DNA of 64,000 nucleotides from the NCBI RefSeq assembly GCF_009497895.1, contig NZ_CP033116.1:3720001-3784000 (forward strand). The letters run 5' to 3'. The translations under genes and the position numbers were made by a program. The notes under the pieces were generated by a model, which ran no database searches, had not been told where the DNA came from, and saw nothing but the letters and a program-made list of their open reading frames with translations. This document shows positions 17,479 through 26,849 of this stretch, piece after piece (within the stretch, counting starts at the first letter, position 1; every line of letters starts with the position of its first letter). Source of the DNA: Halopseudomonas pelagia. Lineage in GTDB: Bacteria; Pseudomonadota; Gammaproteobacteria; Pseudomonadales; Pseudomonadaceae.

Positions 17479-20268
17479 ATGGACAGGACGCAACTCATAG
17501 TGAAGCAAGCACGCTGGTTGATCCTCGCCCTGCTGGCAGGATTCATTATGCTTACGGCCAACGGCGTAACAGCGACCGAACTGGCTGCGCCCGCTCCAGC
17601 GCATTACAGCCTGGTCGACACCGGTGGCGAGCTGACCCTGGCCGATATTACTTCCAATCGCTATGCCAACCGTTTTATTCCAAGCCCTCCCGGGCCGCTG
17701 AAGTTGACCGGTGCCGATGCAGCACTGTGGGTAAAAATACCCATAACCCGCACCGGCGCGCAGCAGGTACGCCTGGATAACCCTGCCCTGGAGCACATCA
17801 GCTTATACCTGCTCCGGGGCACCGAGGTACTCGAAACCTACCGGAGCGGAGCCAACCAGCCGACTGATCCGCGACTGCTCCGGCAACCGGGCTTTGCCTT
17901 CCCGATCGAGATCAACTCCGAAGCTGAGTACAGCCTGTACCTGCGTTTGCAGAATGACTACCCCATCAGCACGCATCTGAGTGTCATGGATGCCCAGCAA
18001 GCGGCCACCCTGCATGGCGCTCACCAGGCATTACAGGGCGTACTGGTCGGACTCTTGCTCGCGCTCGTATTACACGGTTTGTTGCACGGTAGCGTTAGCC
18101 GCGACCCTTTCCACCTATTGCTGGCCACAGCCGCACTGATTCTCTGCCTAGCCAACCTGAGCGCCATCAGTTGGGTGGTGAAACAGGCGCCACTGCTGCT
18201 GGGCCATAGCGCTGAACTGTTGCAGCTCGCCGCTTATCCGCTCATGGCCGTATTGCTCCTCTGCCTGTTACCCGGTCCCGATTTGCGAACGCACCGACGC
18301 CTGGCATTGTTGGTCGGTGTTGGCGCCGCAACCCTGGGGGTACTGGTACTAGTTGCCGCCTGGCATTCTTCGTTGTTCGCCCGCATGGCGGTACTGATCC
18401 AACTGGGTTTGCCGCTGATGATTCTCACCCTGCAACTTTTTCTCTGGTTACGCCGGCAACCAACTAACAGGCCCTTCCTGACGGGCGCCTTATTGTTGTT
18501 GGGTGCGGCCGTTGTCAATCTGCTGGGTTATCAACACATACTCGGTGCTCATATTGTCGACACGCTGGTTTGGCTGGCCATGGTGTGCTTTGCCTGGAGC
18601 CTGCACAACCGCGCTCAACGGCTGCTGGCCCAGCGCGTCAGTCAGCGCCAGACCCAAGCGACTCGTCATGCAGAGAGGCGCGCCAAGGCTGAGTTTCTAG
18701 GCCGGATCAGTCATGAAATTCGCACACCGATGAATGGCGTACTGGGTATGTCCGAGCTACTGTTGGATACCGCGCTGTCCGCCAAACAGCGCGACTATGT
18801 GCAAACGATTCACGGCTCGGGAAATGATCTGCTGAACCTGATCAACGAAATTCTCGACATGTCGCGGCTCGAATCCGGGCAGATGACGCTGGAATCCGTG
18901 CAGTTCGATCTGCATGCGCTGGTCAACGATTGCCTGGATATTTTCCGCAATCGTGCCGACAGTCAGACCATAGAATTGATCAGTTTCGTGCATCCCGATG
19001 TGCCCCGGACCATTAATGGAGACCCTACCCGGCTACGTCAGGTATTGATGAACTTGTTGGGTAACGCACTGCGTTTTACCGATCAGGGGGAAATTCTCCT
19101 GGTGGTTGGCGTAGAACCTCAGGGTACCGGCCAACAATTGCGCTTTGCGGTACAGGATTCGGGCCATGCAATGTCCGACCAGGCTAGAGACTGCCTGCTC
19201 AAGGTGCTGCCCAACTCGTCAAGGCTGCTGGATCAAGCTGATGGCAATGGCCATCTGGGCTTGTTGATCGCCAGCCAGTTGATTCATATGATGGAAGGCC
19301 AGGTCGGTATCAAACATGCATCCGAGCAAGGCAATTCGATCTGGTTTACCCTACCGCTGGATAGAACCCATGCCTTTGTCGAACCCGATACCGAAGGCCG
19401 CTGCCTGCTTGAACGGCGGGTATTGATCGTCGATGACAATGCGACCTGCCGCAAGGTCCTGCAACAACAATGTAATGCCTGGGGCATGCAGGCTCAGTGT
19501 GTGTCCGGCGGTAAAGAAGCGTTGGCACTGTTGCGCACCCAGGCACACCTGGGTAGCCCCTTCGACATAGTGCTGGTGGACCACTCCATGCCGGGCATGA
19601 GCGGATTGGAACTCGCCACGCGCATCAAGGATGATGCGGCAATCAGGAATCAATTGCTGATCATCATGCTAACCGGCGTCAGCCACGCGCCCAGCCGCGT
19701 CATCGCTCGTAATGCCGGAATCCGCCGCATCCTCAGCAAACCCGTGGCGGGCTATACTCTGCGCACTACGCTGATCGACGAGTGGCTACAACATAGTCAG
19801 CAGCAGCATAGTGAGCATAGCGAAGACAACTCAGAACCTCTTCAGCAAACGCACTCCGGCGGGTTCAAAATCCTGGTCGCAGAGGACAACTCGATCTCCA
19901 CCAAGGTTATCCGCGGCATGTTAGGCAAGCTCAACATGCAGGTGCACTCGGTTCAGAACGGCCAGCAGGCAGTACTGCAAGCTCAAACCGGTGACTATGA
20001 CTTGGTCTTGATGGACTGCGAAATGCCGGAAATGGATGGCTTTACCGCGGCGGAACTTATTCGCCAATGGGAACGGGCCAGCGGCCGCCAACCCATCCCG
20101 ATCATTGCCCTGACTGCTCACATTCTGCCGGAGCACCGCGAGCGCTCAAGACTAGCCGGTATGAACGGACACATAGCCAAGCCAGTCGAGTTGGCGCAGT
20201 TACGCGACCAGCTCAACTTCTGGATCGATCAGAAACAACTGGATCAGGCGCGCGATCAGACAGCCTGA
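17479..20268 (+). CDS. retS: Hybrid sensor kinase RetS
   Basis: In P. aeruginosa, RetS is an inner-membrane hybrid kinase that binds GacS and keeps RsmY/RsmZ low, favouring acute over biofilm behaviour. This 929-residue protein has the same order: signal-like N-terminus, periplasmic DISMED2-type sensory domain (about 35-175), seven-helix DISM membrane domain (about 185-390), HisKA with [11 protein letters not shown] (His412), ATPase-like domain, and two receiver domains with acceptors at about Asp701 (VDHSMPG) and Asp846 (MDCEMPE). The N box is intact ([19 protein letters not shown]). The F-box is missing and the G2 region reads GNGHLGL, so the ATP lid is degenerate, consistent with reports of atypical RetS catalysis. 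Position next to purD supports orthology. The ATG at 17479 lacks a clear Shine-Dalgarno; a TTG at 17473 is an alternative. Confidence 0.88.
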   Translation: MDRTQLIVKQARWLILALLAGFIMLTANGVTATELAAPAPAHYSLVDTGGELTLADITSNRYANRFIPSPPGPLKLTGADAALWVKIPITRTGAQQVRLDNPALEHISLYLLRGTEVLETYRSGANQPTDPRLLRQPGFAFPIEINSEAEYSLYLRLQNDYPISTHLSVMDAQQAATLHGAHQALQGVLVGLLLALVLHGLLHGSVSRDPFHLLLATAALILCLANLSAISWVVKQAPLLLGHSAELLQLAAYPLMAVLLLCLLPGPDLRTHRRLALLVGVGAATLGVLVLVAAWHSSLFARMAVLIQLGLPLMILTLQLFLWLRRQPTNRPFLTGALLLLGAAVVNLLGYQHILGAHIVDTLVWLAMVCFAWSLHNRAQRLLAQRVSQRQTQATRHAERRAKAEFLGRISHEIRTPMNGVLGMSELLLDTALSAKQRDYVQTIHGSGNDLLNLINEILDMSRLESGQMTLESVQFDLHALVNDCLDIFRNRADSQTIELISFVHPDVPRTINGDPTRLRQVLMNLLGNALRFTDQGEILLVVGVEPQGTGQQLRFAVQDSGHAMSDQARDCLLKVLPNSSRLLDQADGNGHLGLLIASQLIHMMEGQVGIKHASEQGNSIWFTLPLDRTHAFVEPDTEGRCLLERRVLIVDDNATCRKVLQQQCNAWGMQAQCVSGGKEALALLRTQAHLGSPFDIVLVDHSMPGMSGLELATRIKDDAAIRNQLLIIMLTGVSHAPSRVIARNAGIRRILSKPVAGYTLRTTLIDEWLQHSQQQHSEHSEDNSEPLQQTHSGGFKILVAEDNSISTKVIRGMLGKLNMQVHSVQNGQQAVLQAQTGDYDLVLMDCEMPEMDGFTAAELIRQWERASGRQPIPIIALTAHILPEHRERSRLAGMNGHIAKPVELAQLRDQLNFWIDQKQLDQARDQTA

Positions 20269-20399
20269 TCCGTACCGGCGTTAGCAGAAGTCGGAAACAC
20301 ATCCACACCTGCAGAAGCGGCCGCGTAGTTGACGACATAGCCCAGCAGCAACCTGCGGCCCACCATCCCTGCAATACGCACACCTTGCAATGCCAGCAT
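20256..20399 (-). CDS. Candidate small protein, 47 residues
   Basis: I do not recognise this product. On the minus strand an ATG at 20399 is preceded at six bases by GGGAGA. The frame runs 47 codons to a TGA at 20256, inside the last 13 bases of retS. The peptide starts [20 protein letters not shown], continues with a hydrophobic, alanine-rich middle, and ends in a polar Ser/Asn/Asp/Gln tail. This could be an amphipathic or membrane-associated small protein. It reads in the same direction as ygiQ, 70 bases downstream of the ygiQ stop. Its ribosome-binding site lies inside a hairpin (20403-20432). An overlapping 41-codon cysteine-rich frame from a nearby ATG is less likely because it lacks a spaced ribosome-binding site and uses rarer codons. 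Existence is unproven. Confidence 0.35.
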   Translation of the reverse strand: MLALQGVRIAGMVGRRLLLGYVVNYAAASAGVDVFPTSANAGTDQAV

Positions 20400-20402
20400 C
20401 AG

Positions 20403-20432
20403 ACATCTCCCGTAAGTAGATACCGGAGATGT
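20403..20432 (-). promoter_or_regulatory. Hairpin covering the ribosome-binding site of the small ORF
   Basis: ACATCTCC (20403-20410) and GGAGATGT (20425-20432) are perfect inverted repeats. After one mismatch the stem continues with GTA/TAC, leaving a six-base loop. On the minus strand the 3' arm contains the GGGAG that precedes the ATG at 20399. No T tract follows, so it is not a typical terminator of ygiQ. Confidence 0.5.
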
Positions 20433-20468
20433 TAGCCGCTGATGCTCTCGACGGCCATTAGGCAGATG

Positions 20469-22820
20469 TTATCGGGACGATAGCCTGGTACTCGGGCGGC
20501 TAGCCTTCTTGCGGGTATTTTTCTTTCCGGCGACCGGTTTGCCAGCGCTTGGCTTGCCGATAGACGGATGATTAATATCAGCACCAGCGGCCGCAGATTT
20601 GCCTGCCCCAAGCCGACGCGCTCCACCCTGACTCGAAGAGCCGGTGTCACGCGGCGGCAGGCCCGTATGCTGGGTCAGCAGCGCGCCCTGACGCGGGCCT
20701 TTCGCCGGTGTCGACTGCTTCTTCCGGGCACTGGTATAGCCTTCTACCGCAGGCTGGTAGGTCGGAATCAGATGCTGCTTGCTGTTACCGATCAGGTCGC
20801 CGCGGCCCATCTCCTGCAAGGCCTCGCGCAACAGCGGCCAGTTCTTGGCATCGTGATAACGCAGAAACGCCTTGTGCAGGCGCCGTTGCCGCTCGCCCTT
20901 GACCGTATTGACCGAATCACTCTTGTAGGTCACCCGGCGCAGCGGGTTCTTGCCCGAGTGATACATGGCGGTGGCCGTCGCCATGGGCGAAGGATAGAAA
21001 GCCTGCACCTGATCAGCGCGGAAGTCGTTGGTCTTTAGCCACAACGCCAGGTTCATCATGTCCTCGTCCGAGGTGCCCGGGTGCGCAGCGATGAAGTAGG
21101 GAATCAGGTACTGTTTCTTGCCCGCTTCCTTGGTGTACTTTTCGAACATGCGCTTGAAGGCATCGTAACTGCCGATACCGGGCTTCATCATCCTGGTCAG
21201 CGGTCCCTGTTCGGTATGCTCTGGAGCGATCTTCAGATAGCCGCCAACATGGTGGGTGACCAGCTCCTTGACGTACTCGGGAGACTCCACCGCCAGGTCA
21301 TAGCGCAGACCTGAGGCGATCAGGATTTTCTTCACACCAGGCAGTTCACGAGCCTTGCGGTAGAGGCCAATCAGCGAGGAATGATCGGTATTGAGGTTCT
21401 CGCATATGCCGGGGTAAACGCACGACGGCTTACGGCAAGCAGCCTCGATTTCGGGACTCTTGCAGGCGATGCGATACATATTCGCTGTCGGCCCACCCAG
21501 GTCGGAAATCACCCCGGTAAAGCCAGGCACCTTGTCGCGAATCTCTTCAATCTCGCGAATGATCGATTCGTGCGAACGGTTCTGGATGATGCGGCCTTCA
21601 TGCTCGGTAATGGAACAGAAGGTACAGCCGCCAAAACAGCCGCGCATGATGTTCACCGAGAAACGAATCATCTCGTAGGCCGGAATTTTCGCATCCCCGT
21701 AGGCGGGGTGCGGCACCCGGGCATAGGGCAAACCGAATACGTAGTCCATCTCCTCGGTGGTCAACGGGATCGGTGGCGGGTTGAACCACACGTCCTTCTC
21801 GGCGTGACGCTGAACCAGTGCCCGCGCGTTACCGGGATTGGTTTCCAGATGCAACACGCGGTTGGCGTGCGCATACAGGACAGGATCACTTTTGACTTTC
21901 TCGTAGGATGGCAGCCGGATGACTGTCTTGTCCCGCTCCAGGCGCGGGTGCGGCAACAGTTGAACCACCTGCACGCCCTCACCCAGACCTTCATTGATGC
22001 CCTCTTCAGCCGGCCCTCTGGCCTGCTCGACGGCGCAGGCGCTGGTATCCTGAGTATTCACATAGGGGTTGATGATCTTGTCGACCTTGCCCGGCCGGTC
22101 AATTCGCGTTGAATCCAGTTCGAACCAGCCCTGTGGCGTATCGCGGCGCATAAAGGCAGTACCGCGGATATCGGTAATCGACTGAATATCCTCACCACGG
22201 CTAAGGCGCTGGGCGATCTCGACCACCGCGCGCTCGGCGTTGCCATAGAGCAGAATATCGGCTTTGGCATCGAGCAGCAGCGAGTGGCGGACCTTGTCCT
22301 GCCAGTAATCGTAATGCGCGATTCGCCGCAGCGAGGCTTCAATACCGCCCAATACTACCGGCACGTCATTGAAGGCCTCGCGGCAGCGCTGGCTATAGAC
22401 GAGGCTAGCGCGATCTGGCCGGCTCCCTGCCTTGCCGCCCGGCGTATAAGCATCATCCGAACGGATCTTGCGATCCGCCGTATATCGATTGATCATCGAA
22501 TCCATATTGCCCGCCGCCACCCCGAAGAACAGGTTCGGCTTGCCCAGCTGCATGAACGCGTCTTTGCTCTGCCAGTCCGGCTGACTGATGATCCCGACGC
22601 GGAAGCCTTGGGCTTCCAACAAACGGCCAATGATCGCCATGCCGAAGGACGGGTGATCCACGTAGGCATCGCCGGTGACGATGATGATGTCGCAGCTGTC
22701 CCAGCCGAGCAGATCCATCTCGTCCCGGCTCATGGGCAGAAAAGGCGCCGGGCCAAAACATTCGGCCCAGTACTTGGGATAATCAAACAGCGGCTTCGCG
22801 GCCGGCATGCTGATGGACAT
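20469..22820 (-). CDS. ygiQ: YgiQ-family radical SAM protein
   Basis: A large radical SAM protein of the UPF0313/YgiQ family, 783 residues. The N-terminal part has a B12-like/Rossmann region ([17 protein letters not shown]), and the radical SAM core contains the cluster motif CFGGCTFC (Cys395, Cys399, Cys402). The C-terminal part ends in a Lys/Arg/Ser/Ala-rich, probably disordered tail from about residue 700. The reaction is not known. The ATG at 22820 lies two bases after the dnaB stop, and the GGAG inside the last dnaB codons serves as its ribosome-binding site, so it is translated from the dnaB transcript. A possible small ORF follows it. Confidence 0.9.
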   Translation of the reverse strand: MSISMPAAKPLFDYPKYWAECFGPAPFLPMSRDEMDLLGWDSCDIIIVTGDAYVDHPSFGMAIIGRLLEAQGFRVGIISQPDWQSKDAFMQLGKPNLFFGVAAGNMDSMINRYTADRKIRSDDAYTPGGKAGSRPDRASLVYSQRCREAFNDVPVVLGGIEASLRRIAHYDYWQDKVRHSLLLDAKADILLYGNAERAVVEIAQRLSRGEDIQSITDIRGTAFMRRDTPQGWFELDSTRIDRPGKVDKIINPYVNTQDTSACAVEQARGPAEEGINEGLGEGVQVVQLLPHPRLERDKTVIRLPSYEKVKSDPVLYAHANRVLHLETNPGNARALVQRHAEKDVWFNPPPIPLTTEEMDYVFGLPYARVPHPAYGDAKIPAYEMIRFSVNIMRGCFGGCTFCSITEHEGRIIQNRSHESIIREIEEIRDKVPGFTGVISDLGGPTANMYRIACKSPEIEAACRKPSCVYPGICENLNTDHSSLIGLYRKARELPGVKKILIASGLRYDLAVESPEYVKELVTHHVGGYLKIAPEHTEQGPLTRMMKPGIGSYDAFKRMFEKYTKEAGKKQYLIPYFIAAHPGTSDEDMMNLALWLKTNDFRADQVQAFYPSPMATATAMYHSGKNPLRRVTYKSDSVNTVKGERQRRLHKAFLRYHDAKNWPLLREALQEMGRGDLIGNSKQHLIPTYQPAVEGYTSARKKQSTPAKGPRQGALLTQHTGLPPRDTGSSSQGGARRLGAGKSAAAGADINHPSIGKPSAGKPVAGKKNTRKKASRPSTRLSSR

Positions 22821-22822
22821 GC

Positions 22823-24226
22823 TTACTCCATATCGCCGTACCCGGAATAGGAGCCGGGTGCGAGATTTTCAAAACGGGTGAATTTGCCGAGAAAGGCCAA
22901 TCGAATGCTGCCGATAGGCCCGTTCCGCTGTTTGCCGATAATAATCTCGGCGATACCCTGATCCTGGGTATCCGGATGATAAACCTCATCCCGATAAACG
23001 AACATGATTACGTCCGCGTCCTGCTCGATGGCCCCCGACTCACGCAAGTCCGAGTTGATCGGGCGCTTGTTGGGCCGTTGCTCCAGCGAGCGGTTCAACT
23101 GCGACAGCGCCACGACTGGAGCATTGAATTCTTTTGCCAGTGCCTTGAGCGAGCGCGAAATCTCGGAAATCTCGTTGGTCCGGTTTTCCGACGCGCCGCC
23201 AATCTGCATCAACTGCAGGTAATCGATCATGATCATGCCGATCTCGCCATGCTCGCGTACCACGCGGCGCGCCCGGGCACGCATTTCCATGGGCGACAGG
23301 CCGGCTGTGTCATCAATGAACAGCTTGCGGTCGTTGAGCAGATTGACCGCCGACGTCAGTCGCGGCCAGTCGTCATCCTCTAGCCGCCCTGCCCTGACCT
23401 TGCTCTGGTCAATGCGACCAAGTGAAGAAAGCATACGCATGACCAACGAATCACCTGGCATCTCCAACGAAAATACCAGCACCGCCTTGTCGTAGCGCAT
23501 CACCACGTTCTCGACCAGGTTCATCGCAAAGGTCGTCTTACCCATCGAAGGGCGACCCGCAATAATCACCAGATCCGAAGGTTGCAGACCCGAGGTCATG
23601 TCATCCAGGTCGGCAAAGCCAGTCGACAGCCCGGTAATCGCGCCATCACTGTTGAACAGCGTATCGATACGATCAATTGCCTTGGTCAACAGGGTATTGA
23701 CCGACTCAGGCCCACCGGTCTTCGGACGGCTTTCGGCGATCGCGAAGATCTGCCGCTCGGCATCGTCAAGAATCTGGTTAGCCTGCTTGCCCTTGGTATT
23801 GAAGGCACTGTCGGCGATATCCGAACTGGTGCTGATCAATTTACGCAGCGTCGAGCGCTCACGAATGATGTGCGTATAGGCGCTGATATTGGCGACAGAC
23901 GGGGTGTTCTTGGCCAACTGCCCCAAATAGGCAAGCCCGCCGACCTGATCAATCAGCCCATCACGGTCCAGCTCTTCTGCCAGGGTAACCACGTCAAAGG
24001 GCTGATTGCGCGAAGCCAGGCTGGCCAGGGCGCGGAAAATCAGCCTGTGGTCATGGCGGTAGAAGTCCGCCTCGCTGAGCAGTTCAACCACACGCTCCCA
24101 GGTTGTGTTTTCCAGCATGACACCGCCGAGCACAGCCTGCTCGGCTTCGATCGAGTGTGGCGGGATCTTGAGAGCAGAGGTCTGCAGGTCAAGTTCCGCG
24201 GTATCGGTGTAGTTCGACTCGTTCAT
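22823..24226 (-). CDS. dnaB: Replicative DNA helicase DnaB
   Basis: DnaB is the hexameric 5'-3' helicase that unwinds DNA at the replication fork and binds DnaG and DnaC or its equivalents. The 467-residue protein has the N-terminal helical domain ([15 protein letters not shown]), a linker, and the RecA-like domain. Walker A is GRPSMGKT (224-231), and IMIDYLQLM forms Walker B. The arginine-finger region (QRNGPIG) is near the end. The N-terminus is [12 protein letters not shown]. It lies downstream of the rplI terminator, so it should have its own promoter in 24227-24387, where I see no strong hexamer pair. It is followed directly by ygiQ. Confidence 0.97.
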   Translation of the reverse strand: MNESNYTDTAELDLQTSALKIPPHSIEAEQAVLGGVMLENTTWERVVELLSEADFYRHDHRLIFRALASLASRNQPFDVVTLAEELDRDGLIDQVGGLAYLGQLAKNTPSVANISAYTHIIRERSTLRKLISTSSDIADSAFNTKGKQANQILDDAERQIFAIAESRPKTGGPESVNTLLTKAIDRIDTLFNSDGAITGLSTGFADLDDMTSGLQPSDLVIIAGRPSMGKTTFAMNLVENVVMRYDKAVLVFSLEMPGDSLVMRMLSSLGRIDQSKVRAGRLEDDDWPRLTSAVNLLNDRKLFIDDTAGLSPMEMRARARRVVREHGEIGMIMIDYLQLMQIGGASENRTNEISEISRSLKALAKEFNAPVVALSQLNRSLEQRPNKRPINSDLRESGAIEQDADVIMFVYRDEVYHPDTQDQGIAEIIIGKQRNGPIGSIRLAFLGKFTRFENLAPGSYSGYGDME

Positions 24227-24257
24227 CGGTACAGGCTCAAGACAAAAACCGGGGAGA

Positions 24258-24301
24258 CAAAAATAACAACACGGCGCCTGTCCGAGACAGGCACCGTGTT
24301 G
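24258..24301 (-). terminator. Terminator of the rpsF-rpsR-rplI operon
   Basis: A long stem (24267-24282 with 24286-24301, one C-A mismatch) has a CGA loop. On the minus strand it is followed by TTATTTTTGTC. It separates rplI from dnaB. Confidence 0.88.
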
Positions 24302-24387
24302 ACTAGTCTAACTGGAAAGCCCGGCGAACTCATCCACCGACAACCTTGGGCAATCGGCAACCAGTCCGTCCAGGCTGTGCAGCGGAA

Positions 24388-24834
24388 TTAACCGGCTACA
24401 ACGACCAGCTTGACGGTAGCTTCTACATCTGTGTGCAGGTGCAGAGCAACTTCGAATTCACCGACGTTGCGTAGCGGACCTTCAGGCAGACGTACTTCGC
24501 TTTTCTCGATGTCGACGCCAGCAGCAGTAACGGCATCAGCGATGTCGCGAGTACCGATGGAACCGAACAACTTGCCTTCTTCGCCAGCATTGGCGGAGAC
24601 GGTCACGGTCAGACCTTCCAGCTTGGCCGCACGGGTTTCAGCTTCGGCTTTCTTCTCGTCAGCGATACGCTCTAAATCAGCGCGGCGAGCTTCGAAGGCT
24701 TCCAGGTTGGAAGCAGTAGCCGGAGTGGCTTTGCCAAAAGGCAGGAGAAAATTACGTGCGTAACCGGCGCTGACAGCAACCTTGTCGCCAAGGTTACCCA
24801 GATTCGCGATCTTTTCGAGCAGGATAACTTCCAT
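24388..24834 (-). CDS. rplI: 50S ribosomal protein L9
   Basis: L9 binds 23S rRNA at the base of the L1 stalk and helps maintain reading frame. The 148-residue protein has the typical N-terminal domain ([21 protein letters not shown], with [13 protein letters not shown]), a long connecting helix rich in Ala/Glu/Lys, and the C-terminal domain. Length matches the family. It is the last gene of the rpsF-rpsR-DUF2232-rplI cluster and is followed by a strong terminator. The ATG at 24834 is preceded by an AGAGG-type site. Confidence 0.98.
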   Translation of the reverse strand: MEVILLEKIANLGNLGDKVAVSAGYARNFLLPFGKATPATASNLEAFEARRADLERIADEKKAEAETRAAKLEGLTVTVSANAGEEGKLFGSIGTRDIADAVTAAGVDIEKSEVRLPEGPLRNVGEFEVALHLHTDVEATVKLVVVAG

Positions 24835-24852
24835 TGCGATGACCTCTAAAAT

Positions 24853-25752
24853 TCAAACTTGGCCATTCGAGTCGTCATCGTCGCGCGGCCCTTGAGCCGG
24901 TGCAATACGAGCACGAAAATCGAACAGACTATCTATAAATGCCAAAAACATAATCAGGGGATACACAATCTGGGCGGCAAAAACAAACACCACATAGAGT
25001 ATCACCAACCATACCGAGCCTAGCTTCTTGATCCCGGCCAAGCCGTGCAACAGCGCCAATCCGGCAATCAGCAGCGGCAAACTGGCTATCGGTGCCAACA
25101 TCGCCATTTGCCCGAACTGCGGGCTAAACAACGTCAACACCAGCAACCCACCAGCTACCAGAGGCGACAAGCGCAGCCGATGAAACTCGGCGCGAAAACC
25201 ACCCGGGTTATACAACCCCGCTTGCCAGGAGCGGCCAATCATCAAACTGACCAGCGCCATCAACGCATGCACTGCGCCCATCAAACCAGCCAGAATCGGC
25301 ACCAACAAAGCCTCGAGACGAACCATGCCGGCTTCGTCGACCGAGCCGCCCATGTCAGCCATCAATTCCGGCAAGCGCTCCTGAATCTGCACTGCCAAAG
25401 CCTGTAACGGCTCTCCCAGCACGCTCATGAGCAGCAACGCATAGGCCAGGCCCAGCGGCACCAAAACCAGCAAAACAGTGGGCCACGCTTGCTTTTCGCG
25501 TAGCAGCACTGCCATACCAGCAGCACCCAGAATAACCAGCAAAGGCGTCAGATCACCCATCACGGCCCAGGCCAGGGCAGGTAAAACACCCCAGATCAGA
25601 ACCGGCAGCGCCTCATTCAAGCCGCGCCGCAGGATGACCAACGCCAGTGCCGCAGCACTGACCCAGAACAACAGGGGTATGGCCGCTGCAATAGCCACTA
25701 CTAGAGTGGCCTGCTTGCGACCGCGCATGATGTATTCCGCTAACCCACGCAT
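24853..25752 (-). CDS. DUF2232/YybS-like multipass membrane protein
   Basis: The 299-residue protein has six to eight hydrophobic segments spread over its whole length, for example PLLFWVSAAALALVIL and VWLVILYVVFVFAAQIVYPL. A short hydrophilic tail rich in Asp follows. No catalytic motif is visible. It lies between rpsR and rplI, where pseudomonads carry a conserved membrane protein of this kind and enterobacteria have only priB upstream of rpsR. It probably shares the ribosomal transcript: the gap to rplI is 18 bases and the gap from rpsR is 38. Function unknown; assignment to DUF2232 is from memory. Confidence 0.78.
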   Translation of the reverse strand: MRGLAEYIMRGRKQATLVVAIAAAIPLLFWVSAAALALVILRRGLNEALPVLIWGVLPALAWAVMGDLTPLLVILGAAGMAVLLREKQAWPTVLLVLVPLGLAYALLLMSVLGEPLQALAVQIQERLPELMADMGGSVDEAGMVRLEALLVPILAGLMGAVHALMALVSLMIGRSWQAGLYNPGGFRAEFHRLRLSPLVAGGLLVLTLFSPQFGQMAMLAPIASLPLLIAGLALLHGLAGIKKLGSVWLVILYVVFVFAAQIVYPLIMFLAFIDSLFDFRARIAPAQGPRDDDDSNGQV

Positions 25753-25790
25753 GCTGGTTCGGTTTCCCTGATTACGTCATTACCTGCTTA

Positions 25791-26021
25791 TCAGCGACCG
25801 TGACTGTCGGTGAAGGGCAGCAGTGCCAGATAACGGGCGCGCTTGATAGCGACACCCAGCTGGCGCTGGTATCTGGCTTTGGTACCGGTAATACGGCTAG
25901 GAACGATCTTGCCGGTTTCGGTGATGTAAGCCTTCAGGGTGTTCAGATCTTTGTAATCGATCTCTTTAACGCCTTCAGCGGTGAAACGGCAGAACTTTCT
26001 GCGGCGGAAAAAACGTGCCAT
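25791..26021 (-). CDS. rpsR: 30S ribosomal protein S18
   Basis: S18 pairs with S6 in the platform of the small subunit. The 76-residue protein has the standard sequence: a basic N-terminus ([13 protein letters not shown]), then [19 protein letters not shown] and the C-terminal [23 protein letters not shown] (shown here only as motif landmarks). One Cys near the N-terminus is present. It lies 42 bases downstream of rpsF in the ribosomal operon. Confidence 0.98.
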   Translation of the reverse strand: MARFFRRRKFCRFTAEGVKEIDYKDLNTLKAYITETGKIVPSRITGTKARYQRQLGVAIKRARYLALLPFTDSHGR

Positions 26022-26063
26022 GGCAGCGTCTCCTTAGATACTGGAATGTGGGAGCGGGATGAC

Positions 26064-26501
26064 TTACTCGTCGTCGCCGTCGTCGTTGTCGTCAGCGTTG
26101 TCGCTATCGCTGTCGTTGTCCGAATCGTTGTCGTCGCCTTCGGTGCGCTCACGACGCTCACGACGCTCGCCACGACCGGTGTCTTCCGGCTTGAGCATGT
26201 CGGACTGTTCGGTGATGGCTTCGTCACGACGGATGACCATGTTACGAATAACGGCATCGTTGTAACGGAAGTTCTCAGTCAGCTCTTCCAGTGCCTTGGC
26301 GCTGCACTCGACGTTGATCATGATGTAGTGGGCTTTGTGGATCTTGTCGATCGGGTAAGCCAGTTGACGACGGCCCCAATCTTCCAGGCGGTGGATCTTA
26401 CCGCCATCTTCTTCAATAAGCTTGGTGTAGCGCTCAATCATGCCGCCGACCTGCTCACTCTGATCCGGGTGAACCAAAAATACGATTTCGTAATGACGCA
26501 T
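26064..26501 (-). CDS. rpsF: 30S ribosomal protein S6 with acidic tail
   Basis: S6 binds S18 and 16S rRNA in the 30S platform. The first ~100 residues follow the family ([34 protein letters not shown]). After an Arg/Glu patch ([14 protein letters not shown]) the protein ends in about 25 residues made almost only of Asp, Asn, Ser, Gly and Ala, encoded by repetitive GAC/AAC/AGC codons. In E. coli the C-terminus of S6 is extended with Glu by RimK; here the gene itself encodes a long acidic end. The ribosome-binding site is AAGGAG. It is the first gene of the operon, with a promoter at 26576-26604. Confidence 0.97.
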   Translation of the reverse strand: MRHYEIVFLVHPDQSEQVGGMIERYTKLIEEDGGKIHRLEDWGRRQLAYPIDKIHKAHYIMINVECSAKALEELTENFRYNDAVIRNMVIRRDEAITEQSDMLKPEDTGRGERRERRERTEGDDNDSDNDSDSDNADDNDDGDDE

Positions 26502-26575
26502 AAGTGCTCCTTACGGGTTGTAGCCAGCCACCCAACATGGTCTGGCAAGGAGTAGAACTCTAGTTTGGGGCGCAC

Positions 26576-26604
26576 ATTCTAGGGGAGTGGTGGGCAAGTC
26601 GCAA
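26576..26604 (-). promoter_or_regulatory. Promoter of the rpsF-rpsR-rplI operon
   Basis: On the minus strand TTGCGA (26599-26604) and TAGAAT (26576-26581) are 17 bases apart. A GC-rich discriminator (GTGCGCCCC) follows the -10, typical of stringently controlled ribosomal promoters. The predicted leader is about 70 bases. The -35 overlaps the edge of the repeat region that begins at about 26601. Confidence 0.55.
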
Positions 26605-26664
26605 GCTTTAAGCTGTGCAAGCTGCAAGCTGCAAGCTGCAAGCTGCAAGCTGCAAGCTGCAAGC
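26601..26664. repeat. Tandem heptamer array, left arm
   Basis: Seven exact consecutive copies of TGCAAGC fill 26616-26664. Two degenerate units (GCAAGCT, TTAAGCT) precede them from 26601. No coding capacity is credible here. The right arm at 26794-26835 carries the same unit in inverted orientation. Confidence 0.92.
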
Positions 26665-26710
26665 AAAGTGTGCGGGCCCGTACCTGCACTGCAACCCCAC
26701 CTTCGCTTGG

Positions 26711-26730
26711 ATTCCCGCCTGCGCGGGAAT
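26711..26730. repeat. dRS3-like 20-base palindromic repeat
   Basis: ATTCCCGCCTGCGCGGGAAT forms an 8-base stem with a CTGC loop and fits the ATTCCC-N8-GGGAAT pattern known as dRS3 in Neisseria. GG precedes it and GACGG follows. It lies near the middle of the composite repeat region. Confidence 0.85.
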
Positions 26731-26793
26731 GACGGGAGGGTGGCGCTGGATAGTGAATACAAACACAAGCCTGAATTGGCGGGTCTTAGCTCG

Positions 26794-26835
26794 CGACTTG
26801 AAGCTTGTAGCTTGTAGCTTGTGGCTTGCAGCTAG
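26794..26835. repeat. Tandem heptamer array, right arm (inverted)
   Basis: Six degenerate seven-base units (CGACTTG, AAGCTTG, TAGCTTG twice, TGGCTTG, CAGCTAG) are the reverse complement of the CAAGC-type units in the left arm. With it they make a 235-base inverted structure between rpsF and rlmB. Confidence 0.85.
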
Positions 26836-26849
26836 CCGCTCGCTGTCGC

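Larger units (their letters stand above)
26502..26849. other. 348-base intergenic region between rpsF and rlmB
   Basis: The gap holds the rpsF leader and promoter (26502-26604), the left heptamer array, a 46-base unique spacer, the dRS3-like palindrome, about 60 bases without clear features, and the right heptamer array that ends 14 bases before the rlmB stop codon. I see no gene in it. Short frames across it translate the repeats (for example FPRRRES) and are not credible. Confidence 0.85.

Noticed and set aside
20405..20435. The retS-ygiQ hairpin as a terminator of ygiQ
   Set aside because: No T tract follows it on the minus strand, and the stem contains a well-placed ribosome-binding site instead.
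26616..26664. CRISPR-like tandem repeat
   Set aside because: The seven-base units are contiguous without spacers, and no cas genes are near.
26511..26817. Short frames across the repeat region, with peptides such as FPRRRES and repeated LQAAS
   Set aside because: They translate the dRS3-like palindrome and the heptamer array; such peptides are a well-known annotation artefact.
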